Counted from the first letter of the stretch, positions 45,751 through 57,165 are shown. The stretch: DNA of 64,000 nt from Taeniopygia guttata (GCF_048771995.1 NC_133024.1:25002001-25066000); one strand, 5' to 3'. Numbers and translations: made by a program. The notes: a model not told the origin generated them from the sequence alone.

Positions 45751-45967
45751 CCCTTCCCTTCCCTTCCCTTCCCTTCCCTTCCCTTCCCTTCCCTTCCCTT
45801 CCCTTCCCTTCCCTTCCCTTCCCTTCCCTTCCCTTCCCTTCCCTTCCCTTCCCTTCCCTTCCCTTCCCTTCCCTTCCCTTCCCTTCCCTTCCCTTCCCTT
45901 CCCTTCCCTTCCCTTCCCTTCCCTTCCCTTCCCTTCCCTTCCCTTCCCTTCCCTTCCCTTCCCTTCC
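45751..45967. repeat. (CCCTT)n microsatellite, about 43 units
   Basis: 217 bp of uninterrupted CCCTT pentamers: pure pyrimidine on plus, pure purine on minus. It is preceded by a T-rich run and followed by TTTTTTCC. Open frames across it (for example GREGK repeats) are products of the repeat. Confidence 0.98.
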
Positions 45968-46828
45968 TTTTTTCCTTTCCCATCCAGAATGAAAGATTTC
46001 AAGGAGGATTACAGAGCTTTCATTATGCTCTCTGTTATGTTTTGATAAAGATACAAATACCCACCTCGCCATAAAGTGGTGTTTTCTGAACTACTCATAT
46101 TACTATTTTGCCAGGTTTAAAGCCTGCAGATTTATGAACACAATGACCTTTTAAAGACCAATTTCAAGCTGCAGTCATTTCAGGATCATAATTTCATTTG
46201 CAAGTAGCATATTTTTGGGGTTTAAAGAGCCAATTAGATACTTAAGGCTAGTTTTGTGAAGATGTGAAACCCTGATATTTTTTCCTGCTCCTAGAGTTTG
46301 TTCTGATTGCTATTTGTCCAGATCAGACCCACAGAGAGGCATTTATTTAGGCAGTTAAATGAATCAAAACAGGGCCTGAGTCATTGATGAATTTAAATTT
46401 TTTCAAATCTGATGAAGAGCCTCAGTATTTGAGACTCAAGTTAGTCCTTTTGACTTTCATGTGTTGTGATCATATACAGAACTATGTTGCTGAACAGCAT
46501 CATTTATCCCGATAGTGTCAACCCAAATAAATGCACATGCTGAAAGGGAGACTTCCCAGCAATCATGTCAGGCAGGCTTTCCATGACATTAATTGTAGTG
46601 CTAATTGCAAAAAAAAAAAAACCAGCTAAAACTCTCTGTGGCAAAAACCACAGATCCTGCAACATAAAGTACTTTAAAATTGTGTTTTATTTTGAAAGAA
46701 AGGTTTAGACTGAAAATATGTCTTTTGAAGTTTTGAACTGCAGTATTTTAATTTTTATCCAAAATTCCCTTCCTGCATCTAAACTGTGTCTCAGATGAGA
46801 ACTGGAAGACCACTGCTTGAGGATGAGG

Positions 46829-46835
46829 CACACAC

Positions 46836-46891
<56 letters not shown>

Positions 46892-46914
46892 ACACACACA
46901 CACACACACACACA
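46829..46914. repeat. (CA)n microsatellite, interrupted
   Basis: About 86 bp of CA dinucleotides broken twice by a CTTA step (near 46836 and 46890). Confidence 0.97.
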
Positions 46915-47867
46915 TTTACTGGAAACATTTTGAAGGAAACCTGGGGAGCCTGATATTCAGGAAGAGGTTGCAGGAGTGGCCAAACCTGCCCAGAGTTATC
47001 CAGCCCTAGAGATTTTACTTATTAAACTCTAGTGAACCAAACACTATGACCAGCTGCTCTCTTACAGCTATCCAGTGTCACTAGCTTGGCTTTTTTTTTT
47101 TTTTTGGCCTGTAAATTACTGTACACAGGTGGGGAATTTATTAGCATAAGTAAAATTAGGAAGCAGCACTCCATCTATCTCCCCACTGACACTGACAGGC
47201 TGTGAGATGTTGACCTTCTCTGAAGTGTTTGTCTGTATGGCCCTGAACCCAGCAAAAACACTTAGGCCTGTGCTTAATTTTGCATCCCCTTAGGTCTGCC
47301 CCTTGCGCTAGAAGTTAAGTATGTGGGTCACAGTTTTCCTGGATCAGAGCCCAACTCCTGAAGGTCCTTCAAGATTTAGCTAGATAGAGCTTCTTAAATG
47401 ATATGATGCAATTAGTGGAATGGGATTCTGCTGTCTTTTCTGTCAGTGGCTGATTTGTGATGGAGAGGCTAGACTGTGTAGAAGTATACAGACATCCATC
47501 AACAGTTTCTCACAAACTATCAAGTATAAACACATTAATAGGTTTTAATTATCAAAGTCTCTGGGAGATCAGCCTTTTTGTAGCTGATAAAGTCTGTCCC
47601 TCCTTGCAGACCCAGCATCCACATAAGTTAAGAGCCAAACTCTGAAGCTCAGAAGTGACTTTGCTTTAGCTAGGAGCTGTCAGAACACTGAGAGCAGTTA
47701 CTGCAGGATGATCAGGTCTTCAGATTGAGCTGGTGGCTCTTGAGTCTCCTTGGTGGTGGGATATAGCCCCCTGTATCACATGTACAGTGGTGTGCTTGGC
47801 ATGGTAGGAGACAGGGACTGATCTTTCCATTCCTCCAACACTGGCAAAGGAGGTGACCGTGACCTAG

Positions 47868-47927
47868 AACCACAGAATCACAGAATGTCTGGGGTTGGAA
47901 AGGACCTTAGAGATCATCTAGTTCTAG
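47868..47927 (-). mobile_element. Short CR1 3' fragment
   Basis: About 60 nt matching the CR1 terminus in reverse orientation: CACAGAATCACAGAATGTC, GGTTGGAAAGGACCTTAGAG, ATCATCTAGTTCTA. Confidence 0.75.
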
Positions 47928-47975
47928 GGATCTGAGAAGCATATTGCTCATGATATTTCTCCAGCATGGCAGCTG

Positions 47976-48420
47976 CAGGGTGCCTCTGATCAACCTTTTA
48001 CCTGTGGTCACAGAAGAGAGAAAATATTCTCTACTAATGCATCTCTGTCTGAAAATTGAAGTGGAAATTTCTGGGTAATAGCATGAAACCTGTCATGAAG
48101 AGCCACAGAAAGATCTGAAAATCACAAATTGTATTATGGTAACAGTGGAAGTTTAGCAAAAACTTGGAGACCTCGCCTCCCTCCTTAGGTATGGCTGCAA
48201 ACTGCTGCTAAAGCTGATGGTGGGAGGAGGCCTGTAACAGAATCACGGAGTCATGGAGCAGTTTGGGTTGAAAAGGACTTAAAGACCATCTGGTTTCAAA
48301 CCCCCTGCCATGGGCAGAACACCTTCCACTGGACCAGGTGCTCAGAGCCCCATCCAGCCTGGCTTTGAGCACTTACAGAGATGAGGTATCTAGAGCTTCT
48401 CTGGGCAACCTGTGCCAGTG
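47976..48420. repeat. Duplicated block, copy B
   Basis: 445-bp counterpart of 43511-43956 in the same orientation. Shared strings include CTACTAATGCATCTCTGT and GGTAATAGCATGAAACCTGT, followed by the same CR1 end. Weaker similarity may extend about 40 bp further left. Confidence 0.9.
48239..48420 (-). mobile_element. CR1 LINE 3' end, truncated
   Basis: It is the counterpart of the CR1 at 43770 within duplicated block B. It stops at GGGCAACCTGTGCCAGTG (48420), where the GC-rich island segment takes over. Confidence 0.88.
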
Positions 48421-48469
48421 TCGTGTTTTTGAGACCCTCAGCTTTTCCTCACTTTGTATACTTGTGTCC

Positions 48470-48666
48470 AGCCGGTCCGTGTTTTCCCCTTGCTCCTCTG
48501 CGGCCTCCGCCGTGCCCGCCGCGCCTCCCGGGCCCGCGGCCGCCGCCTCACGGGCAGCCGCCAGGTGGCGCTGCCGGCCCGCGCGAGGCTCCGCGCGCCC
48601 CGCCCGCCTCGTCCCGCCAACCGCGCGCGGGGTGTGAGGGGCGTCCCGAGGGGGACGCGGGGACAG
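48470..48666. promoter_or_regulatory. CpG-dense island segment with CTCF-like site
   Basis: The base composition changes sharply to about 80% GC with many CpGs. A strong CTCF-type core, GCCGCCAGGTGGCGCTGCC, lies near 48557-48575. A run of four G-tracts on plus (48629-48662) could form a G-quadruplex. No exon or start site can be assigned. In a generally CpG-poor 28-kb intergenic region this is the clearest island. Confidence 0.55.
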
Positions 48667-49030
48667 CCCGGCGGGAACTGCCCGAGTGACCGGGCACAGC
48701 CCGAGTGACCGGGCACAGACCGGCGGGAACTGCCCGAGTGACCGGGCACAGCCCGAGTGACCGGGCACAGCCCGGCGGGAACTGCCCGAGTGACCGGGCA
48801 CAGCCCGAGTGACCGGGGGCAGCCCGGCGGGAACTGCCCGAGTGACCGGGCACAGCCCGAGTGACAGGGCACAGCCCGGCGGGAACTGCCCGAGTGACCG
48901 GGCACAGCCCGGCGGGAACTGCCCGAGTGACCGGGCACAGCCCGAGTGACCGGGCACAGCCTGAGTGACAGGGGACAGCCCGGTGGGAACTGCCCAAGTG
49001 ACCGGGCACAGCCCGAGTGACCGGGCACAG
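48667..49030. repeat. GC-rich minisatellite with higher-order pattern
   Basis: Two monomers alternate: A = CCCGGCGGGAACTG (14 bp) and B = CCCGAGTGACCGGGCACAG (19 bp). The order is mainly A-B-B, with one A-B and one A-B-B-B variant. The array contains few stop codons on minus, which gives long false reading frames. Confidence 0.95.
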
Positions 49031-49249
49031 CCCGCCGTGGGACAGCGGGGCAGCCCGCGCCTGATGCCGCATGTGCCGTGCCGTGTCCTGCCTCGCCCGC
49101 TCGCTGCTCCCGGGCCCCTCGGCAGCCCCGCTCACAGAGCAGGTCCGCTTCTAGGGGCACCTTCGCCGTGTTTCCCTGACGGTGCCAGCAGTGTGCACTT
49201 ACGGCCACGTCCAGGAGTATCCTGGGGTGCTTTTGGAAGAGCAATGCCA

Positions 49250-49806
49250 GCAGTTTGAGGTTTGTGATCCTATCCCTCTGCTCAGCCCTAGCGAGGCTGC
49301 ATCGGCAGTGCTGTGTCCAGTTCTGGGCTCCTCAGGACAAGAGAGATATGGATGTCCTGGAGCAGGTCCAGGGGAAAGTTGAATAGATGATTAAGGGACT
49401 GGGAGCACCTGCCTTGTAAAAAATGGCTGAGGGAGCTGCACCTGTTCAGCCTCGAGAAGAGAGGACAGAGAGAACCTTGTCAATGTACTCAAATATCGGA
49501 AGGGAGGATGCCAAGAGGATGGAGCCAAACTCCTGTCGGTAGTGCCCAGCAACAGGACAAAGGGCAACAGGCAAAAACTGGAACACAGGAAGCTCCACCT
49601 GAACATGAGGAAGAACTTCTTTACTGTACAGATTACTGAGCACTGGACAGATTGCCCAAAGAGGATGTGGAATCTCCTTCCATGGAAATATTCAAGAGCC
49701 ATCTGGACACAATTCTGTCCAGTGTGCTCCCCACCCTGCCTGAGTTGGGAGGCTGCACCAGATGGTCTACAGAGATCCCTTCCAGCCTTATTATGAAATT
49801 CTCTGT
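49250..49806 (+). mobile_element. CR1 LINE, about 550 bp of 3' region
   Basis: The order is CTGTGTCCAGTTCTGGGCTC, ACAAGAGAGATATGGATGTC, GATTAAGGGACTGGGAGCA, GGAACACAGGAAGCTCCACC, TGAACATGAGGAAGAACTTC and GATCCCTTCCAGCC. This is the longest CR1 piece in the window; the reading frame is broken. Confidence 0.92.
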
Positions 49807-50399
49807 TTTAACTAGGACCTATACAGAGGCCTGGGCTCCAGAGTGGTCCCCATGGACAGTGTTTGTGCAGCTGACAGAGTGTCTGCAATGTATGAAGAAG
49901 TGGCAAGGAGTCACAGGACTTTGGAGGTAACTGCTAGAGTGAAATTAAGGACTTGGTTTTCCACTTGCAAATTCTGAGGGTCCCCCTGGCCCCCAAAATT
50001 GCAGAGGGTAGCTTGAAGCCATGACCTATGGCAGAACTTTAAAGGGTCAGAAACCAAAACGTAAAAAAGCTCATCCCTTCCCAGCCAAATACACATGTAA
50101 AATAAAAGTATATTTATGTAAATTGAATATTATTATTTTAAAATGGTCACGTAACTTAGGCAGCTGCGATTTTTGAACAGGTAAAGATGGGTCTGTTGTG
50201 TTTTAGGGGTGCAATAAACCCTTCCTCTAAGGCTGAATCCAGCACCAAGGCACATCCCCACTTTCCCCACGGCGGGATGCTTTTTCTACGTTCTTCCCGC
50301 ACTGATGGAAACAAAACTACATGGCCAGTTGGGCTCAGGTTTAGCCTTGTCTGCTGGGGCCCCTTTTCATAGCAATTCAGACAGCCTGGCATCAGTCCC

Positions 50400-50710
50400 C
50401 CTCTTTGTACGCCGGAGAGAGGGGCAGGTCGGGGCACACAGCACAGCGAGGCGCGGCGGGGTCTGCAGGCAGCGCTCGGCGAGCGCTGGCGGGCACAGAT
50501 GGTGTCATTTCCCCCCGAGGGCCGCGGGGTGCCCGCAGCGATGCTGGTGCGCGGCTGAGCAGGGCGCTGGGATTTGCATGTGCCCTTTGCACGCCAGGCG
50601 CCGGCTATTTAAATGACAATGGAGCGAGGGGCAGGTTAGGTATATATATAGACAGAGAGATATTTCTCTGTCTGCGTGGGCTGCTGCTGGCAGCTGCAGT
50701 CCAGCAGCCA
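50400..50710 (+). promoter_or_regulatory. Promoter-like element of unknown gene
   Basis: A GC- and CpG-rich stretch (50400-50560) is followed by an octamer ATTTGCAT (50572-50579), an A/T block TATTTAAAT (50606-50614) and a TATATATATA run (50641-50650). A perfect 9-bp inverted repeat follows at once (50650-50673), then a 7-bp one (50684-50707). The order fits a TATA-type promoter on plus, with initiation expected near 50670-50680, but no downstream coding exon is recognised. Confidence 0.35.
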
Positions 50711-52014
50711 TCCTCGCCTCCCCTATCAATATCCTTTCCCCTGAGCTGGAAGGACTAAGGGATAATTTAGTCTTTATGCTAGTTTGGACTTTGTCTGATT
50801 ACCAGCTGAGCCTGATTACACAGGCCTTGCTGTCCCTTCTGGGAAATAGTCCAGACAGCACAGAGGGGCCACTACTCCTCCTGCCTGTTTTGCCACTGCC
50901 AATCTGTCTGATTTTATTTTGGATTGCAGGAGGGGTGGCTTGTTCTCTCTGCTGTCCTCCCTGTGCACCCACTGTCAGGGACCAAAGGACCTAGTTTTTC
51001 CTGAGGACCATAAATCACTTTCACACACAGGGCTTGAATACCACGTAGAGCCAGCTGGTGGGGAGCTGAGCTCTTGTGACTACTGATGATATGGACTAGG
51101 GTCCTGCAGCAAGGAGCAAAGTGGGGCCCATCTTCAAGTGCGCCTCCTTACTCACCCTAGTTTCCCTTTTCTTTCACTCTTTGCCACCTCAGTATGTGTC
51201 AGTGGGTGCCTTGGATATATGTGTAACTGCGAGCAAGAGGGAGCTGTCAGGTAGAAGCCAGTCCATGCAGCAAAACTGAAGATTTGTTTCAGCTGAGCGT
51301 CCCAGCTCCAGCTATTTCCTGAGAGCAGAGCCAGTGTCAGGCCAGGCAGTGTTGAAGTACTGGGAACTGACAGCAGCCAGCAGTTGCAGTCCAGCAGCCA
51401 GCCCATCTTCCCCCACCACTTAGGAGCACTTGGATCAGCCAGACACAAGATTCAGATCTCCATCCATATCTACAGTTCTACAGAGTTCAGAGGAAGTGAA
51501 GTTTTGGCTTTGGGCTTATGCAATTTTCAAAGCTAATGAACAGATGGTGTTTTACTTGCTGTCTCCAGCCCCTTTGTATTAGCTGTGATCCAAGTCTAAA
51601 CACCATAGATGAATTAGGATAGTCATATTCCCACATTCACTTGGAGAGGAATTATGTGGGGAGATGGAGGGACATAATGCAAAATGTCTAGAGGCAGGAC
51701 CAGTTTAAAAACACCTCTGCACAGCTGCAGCACCATGTGTTACACAGAGGAGTTACCACAACTTCTGAAGCTCAATAAAACACTTGACCCTTGACTTGAA
51801 CCAAGACCTCTGGTTATTGATCCCAGGAAAACTTTAGAGAGGGGGCCATTGCATTCTGCCTGCAGCAACTCTGGCTCCTGAATGGCTCCTCCTGTTTTTA
51901 GGAACTGTCACATTGAGCTCTCCTTTCAGCCTCTCTACTGTCTCCACACCTTGTGGGTGACTAGGACTGTACAAGAGTTTGGCTCCATCATGTCTGAGGC
52001 TCAGTTTGAAATAA

Positions 52015-52380
52015 GCGTAGGCTGCTCTTATGTTGCCTGGTAGCTTCTCTTCACCAGAGTACAAGCCCAGCTCCTAAAGCCTTTTCTCATATGTTATGTG
52101 CTCCAGGCCCCTCACCATCTCAATTGTTTCTTCCAGGGTTTTCAACTTCCCTCTGGAACCTGGGAGGTCCAAACAGAGCAAAATATCTAGGCACAGTCTC
52201 ACCAGCACTTAGGAACAGACTGGAATAATTTCTCTCAATCTGCTGGCCACCTTCCTCCTGATGTAATCTAGAATATGAACGACATTATTTCCAGTGACAA
52301 CACTCTCCTTGGCCTCCACTTGTTATCCCCTGGTCCTTTTCAGCTGGGTATAAACACAGGTGTATCTTCACTGACAGATC
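52015..52380 (-). mobile_element. CR1 LINE internal fragment
   Basis: Reverse-oriented CR1 body: GTGCTCCAGGCCCCTCACC, CACAGTCTCACCAGCACTTA, TCTGCTGGCCACCTTCCTCC, CCCCTGGTCCTTTTCAGCTG. It is diverged and its boundaries are approximate. Confidence 0.7.
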
Positions 52381-52819
52381 ATACAGGCCCAAGGAGTGCT
52401 CCTGGTTGCATTAGTCATGGGTCTAGGTGGCATTGGGAATTGACCCCCTGAGTACCATTGGTGGTGGTGCCATGGACATTTTTCTGTGTCCTGTTCCTTG
52501 AATCTGAGACAATATGAGAGCTTGGGGAACAGTGGGGTGTGTCAGCTGCTGAGAACTGATGCAAGCAGGTGTCAGAGAATGGAGCTCAAGCAGTGGTTTT
52601 CCTGGTGGCACCAGGGGTGCTGACCTCTCCCATGGCACTGCAGGCTCGGGTAGCACAGTGCTGTCCTGTGCTCTGAGGCACAGATGGTCTGAAAGAAACT
52701 CTCTAGTACATGGTGGAGCAAAACATCACACACAATGTTGTGATAACTCTATTGGACCAAAGAGCTGTCTGTCAGTATCCTGTTTCCAAGCATGACTAGC
52801 AGCAGCTGTGAAGGGAAAA

Positions 52820-52852
52820 GGATCCTCCTCCTCGCTACCAGGAGGAGGATCC
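52820..52852. repeat. Perfect 13-bp inverted repeat, 7-nt loop
   Basis: Arms GGATCCTCCTCCT (52820-52832) and AGGAGGAGGATCC (52840-52852) are exact reverse complements around CGCTACC. Confidence 0.95.
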
Positions 52853-53325
52853 CTGTCAGGCCTACCTTTGTAGCTTTGGGACATTTTGGAAATATCCACA
52901 GAGAGGACTGATCAATCTTTTCATGACACAGCCTGAATGAAGCTGGATAACTCACAGCCCAAAACATTTGTTGATTTTGCAGTGACACTCTGAGCTTCTT
53001 TTCATTGTACACAGATATTTGTGCCCTCATACGTAGTTTAAAGATGGAACATCTCCAGGTTATTGAAATGTTCTGTATTTATAGTTCATTTTCAAGCAGC
53101 TCCTTGCTTAGGCTTTATTTAAGGTGAAGGGAAATGTTTTTATTGATCTGAAACTCACTTCTTTGCAAGGAGTTTTTTTTAAATGTGTAATTTCAAAATC
53201 CAGGCTGCTTTTCTGGTATGAGTTGAACACAAGAGTTGAATTTTTAAAATTGCCTCTGCTGATGAGACAGGAAAACTATAGGACCTCGATACTCCTAGAC
53301 TTCAGTTGACCTTTCTTTTAGGTTT

Positions 53326-53340
53326 GGGGGGGGGGGGGGG
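53326..53340 (+). repeat. Poly-G run of 15
   Basis: Fifteen consecutive G bases flanked by TTT on both sides. Length may be uncertain because homopolymers are hard to sequence. Confidence 0.9.
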
Positions 53341-53349
53341 TTTGTTGTA

Positions 53350-56300
53350 ATGGTCTAAGTGAAAGAAATGTCATTTCTTGCTGAGGAGAGTGCAAGCTGC
53401 TGATCATGTTTGCCAAGCCCAAACATCAACTGTTTTGTTTTGAAGAGCATGGGGGCCTGTGTTCCTTGGTTGACTAACTGGGATTTTAGGAATAAAATCT
53501 ATTTTCGATAAATGAGCCATGTAGACATGCTAATGGGCAAAGTGTCATCCTCCAGGTAACAATACTGTTCTTACAGCCTGCTCAAAATGGTGGTTGGTGA
53601 TTTGGTCTCTCCTGCTAACCATTGCTTGCCTAAAGTGCAATTAAAGCTGATGTGAAGTCCAGTCCTGGGCTAGGAGCACTGGGAAGTGTGCTACAGAGGT
53701 CTAGGGGTTTCTTCTGAACATTGCTTTGTTCCAAGTGATGTGTCCTGGTCCTGGCTCCTTTTGCCATGCTATTTATTCTGCCATCACTGAGGAGAGCTGT
53801 GCTACACCTGCTTGCTGCTGGTGTGGGTCCCTCCAGGTTCACTAGCTGTGCTCTGCACCATGCTGAAGTGGTGCTGCTGCAGGACACGAGCTGTGCTTCA
53901 GCTGCTGAGAGCAGTTGTGCCTGAGGTGCTATGCCATGGGGCTCGAAGCAGGGCCTCCACCTTCATGGTGCAGCTCATGTGCAACCTGGACCCACTGCCT
54001 GCAAGCCTTTAGCTTGCTCTGTGCCAGTCCGTGGCTGGGTAGCAGGGGGCTGCATTTGGGCTCTGTCCCCGGCTGCGGTTATTTATGGAAACTGGGCAAC
54101 TGTTCATGGAAAAAAGCTCGTTGGTGCCGTGCCAACTGCTCTTCTATGGGCAGTGACCTGCAGAGCACGTGTGTGTGCCGTGGTGTTCAACGAGGTGTGC
54201 GGCTATGGAAACCTGCCTCTGCATGCCCAGAGAGTGTGTGAGAGCCTGCGAACAGAGGTGCTAATGCTCCTCTGCCTTGGCTCCCCTGTGATCTTCTGCA
54301 AACAGCCCTGCGGGGAGAACCACTTCATTTTCTGCTCTGCATTCCCTGTGCTCACAATACCTGGGGAAAAAATGACAGCTCTCTTTTCCTGAGACTACAT
54401 GTCAAATGCCTGGGGCTGTAATGAAATATAGATCTACCTGATGCTGGACATAATACACGGGTGTTTCATTCTACACTTGAGGAAAGAGCCTGCCATGTCT
54501 CCAGCTCACTGCAGCCTACTGCAGCTGGAGGAGAGCCATTCTCTAGCTTCACTCACTTTGCTACTAGACACCCAAAGTAATAATATGGTGCTCTTTGGGG
54601 TCTAGTGAGGCTCCTTGGGAAATGTGATCAACTACAAAAATCAGTCAGGGGCTTTAACCAAAGACCCTATCTGGGGAGTTGCCTCCTGACTACTCATTTC
54701 ACCAGTGCTTGTTTCAGAGCCACCTCAGTGTCTGTTATGCTTCTGATCTGAGAGGTCCTTGTTAAGCAGCTGTGGATGTCTGGCACATCTTCCTTTTGGG
54801 CCTGACCCATTTAATGCTGGGGAGGACACATGAACACAAGCTGAGCCAAAGCTGACCTGGAGCGGAAGGAAGAGGCAGGGAGATCTGAGTTGCCCGAAAA
54901 TGCTTTCTGCACTGCAGTGATGGTCACCACCCAGAAAGGGGAGCAGAGAAAACTCTGCATCTGGAGGAACCTGCCATGCTCAGACAGAGACCCATTCTGC
55001 TGCAGCTCCAAGCATGGTCTGAGCCCAGTGTGTGGCTGCAGTACAGCAGCTTAATGAGTTGCCACATGTCAGCCACACTGCGGTAGCCATCTGTGTGTGA
55101 TGGATCTGTGGCATGCAGTGGGGTGCTGAGGAAGCTACCTCACCTCCCCATCTTTGCTATTTCAAGTGGCTTTGAGTTTGTCACAGGCTGCAGGCATTGA
55201 TCTCTGTTCAGCTGCCATGGGGTGGTGAGCCACCAGGCTGCAGAGCTTGGAGCTGCTTGCCCTTTTCCAAAGTGAGGAGTCAAGCTTTGCTGGAAGGAGA
55301 TGCTTCCTCACATACTGCCCATGAAGGCATTCACTGTGACAGGAGATCACTGAGGCCAATGACTATGCCCAATGCAAAAAAGCATCAAATATTTATTTAA
55401 GTGAGCCTTCCAAGTGGTATATTAGTAAATATGCAAAAATATGCAAGAGCCATGAGGGAAATGGAAGAACCCAGCTTTGAAGTGTTACAGCCTACCCTGG
55501 CCACAGTGTTCATGAGATATTCTTAATGGACAGGTAGTCCATCAGGGAGGACAGCAGGTTTTTGAGCACCTTTTCTAGATGAGGCAGCCTTGGCCCATGC
55601 CAGGATACTGAGCTATACGAACCTTGTCCTTAGTCTGGCAAGTTCAGCCTTAAACCTCTTTACACAGCTCACATCAGACCAAGACAAAAACAATGTTCCC
55701 AGATCAGGTGTTAGGCTGATTTAATGACAATCTTACTTTTAAAACAACCTCAACACCACATCAGTGAAGGTTATTTTTTAAATTGGGCGGCTGAAAAAAA
55801 AAAGAGAATGACCTATAAGGGCTTCTATTTAAAAAATAATTTTTAAATAGTTGCTGAGGAGTCATCTTTGGTAAATGTCTAGTAGCTGGCTCGACGTGGG
55901 TCTTCTGTCTGCCTTTGTGTACGGGTACATATGGTCTCAGTGGATATGTGTGGAGTGGAAGCAGTCCTGTTCTGTAGGTCCCCTGTGCTCAGGTTTGTGT
56001 TTGTGTACTGGGAGCGTTAATGAGAACAGACTGCCTTTCTTTCCCTTCGTTCCCCAATCCCATCTGTTCAAACAAAAGGCTGAAAGGGAGAGAGAGCTGA
56101 GACCCTGCTGGTCAAGAGGGGATGGATAATAACACATATCCTTGGGCTACATTTCAGCACATGCAACCCTTTCAAGCTGTGCTAAAGCTTTTATTCAGGC
56201 AAGAGAAAGAACAACCAATATAAAATAAGGATTTTTTTCTTTTTAGAAAAGCTGCATCAGTCTTGAAGGATGCTACATTCCGTTCTTTCCCTCTAACATT

Positions 56301-56520
56301 TTATACTGCTGGATTATCAAAAAAAAAAGGGGTTTAAACCCATACTGATTGTATATTTGTGTGTGTACAGACAGAGCATGATACTGGGCTAGATCGAGTG
56401 ACATATGCAGAGGGGCCAGGGATGGCTTAGAAAGTCAATTTTCACTCTGTTTGCACATGGTAACAGTTCCAGATTCGTGTAATTAACTATACATCAAAAG
56501 GGTGTGAAGGAAGATATATT
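53350..56520. other. Intergenic; no gene seen
   Basis: No exon or known repeat recognised. Moderately long open frames near 53812-54392 (+) lie in locally GC-richer sequence and show no family motifs. Confidence 0.45.
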
Positions 56521-56539
56521 CCTCTCCACCTTGGGGATT

Positions 56540-57165
56540 TGATAGGTACTTTGCAATTCATGGTTAACCCCCCATTCACATATTTGTCATTATGGTCGTG
56601 CCAAACAACTCATCTGAAGATCAAAACAGCTTTCTTGGGGGCTGTAACAGCGAGAGAAGCACAAGAGATGGCACCTCGAATCCCAGAGCGGGTACCGAGT
56701 GGCAGAGAGGGATGCAGCCCTGGATGGCGGCGCTGGTGTTCAGCCCTCTGCCAGCCGTTCCAGGGATGTCATAATGGTTTACGGGAGAAAAATGGTCTCA
56801 AATGCCATTAGTTTAATGCTTCATAATGTCGTTGTGTCTGTTTTAAATGCAATCACCGAGCTCAGGGGACACCCAGTACTAAAATAAAAGAAGAGGAAAA
56901 ACGCTTCCAGAAATGTAACGATGGAAAAGGAGGCAGGGAAATCTTTGGCGAGTGAAGAAATGAGATTCATTGGTTCTTTTCCACTGAGCAGGTAGCACAT
57001 GAGTAATTGGTATTGGACGGCTAAAGGGATATTCATCATGAGAACTGATTGCACCCACATTGTAATAAATACACAGAAGTAACATAATTGGTCTGGAGGC
57101 AGAGGAGAGTTTTGCAAAAGACAAGACCCGAACCTGGCCAAGATTTTCAGAAAGAGTAATTTCAA
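56540..57165. other. Candidate conserved noncoding element
   Basis: High-complexity, non-repetitive sequence with retained CpGs and many homeodomain- or forkhead-like AT words, and no usable reading frame. This texture resembles vertebrate conserved noncoding elements. Conservation itself could not be tested. Confidence 0.3.

Noticed and set aside
45626..46072. Open frames encoding GREGK or LPFPS repeats
   Set aside because: They are products of the (CCCTT)n pentanucleotide, which has no stop in any frame.
46705..46911. Cys/Val repeat open frame
   Set aside because: Translation of the (CA)n microsatellite.
48373..49244. Minus-strand open frames of 194-268 codons (PGHSG/ARSLGQFPPG repeats)
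   Set aside because: They are open only because the minisatellite monomers contain few stop codons. Two overlapping frames are open over the same array, and no family matches.
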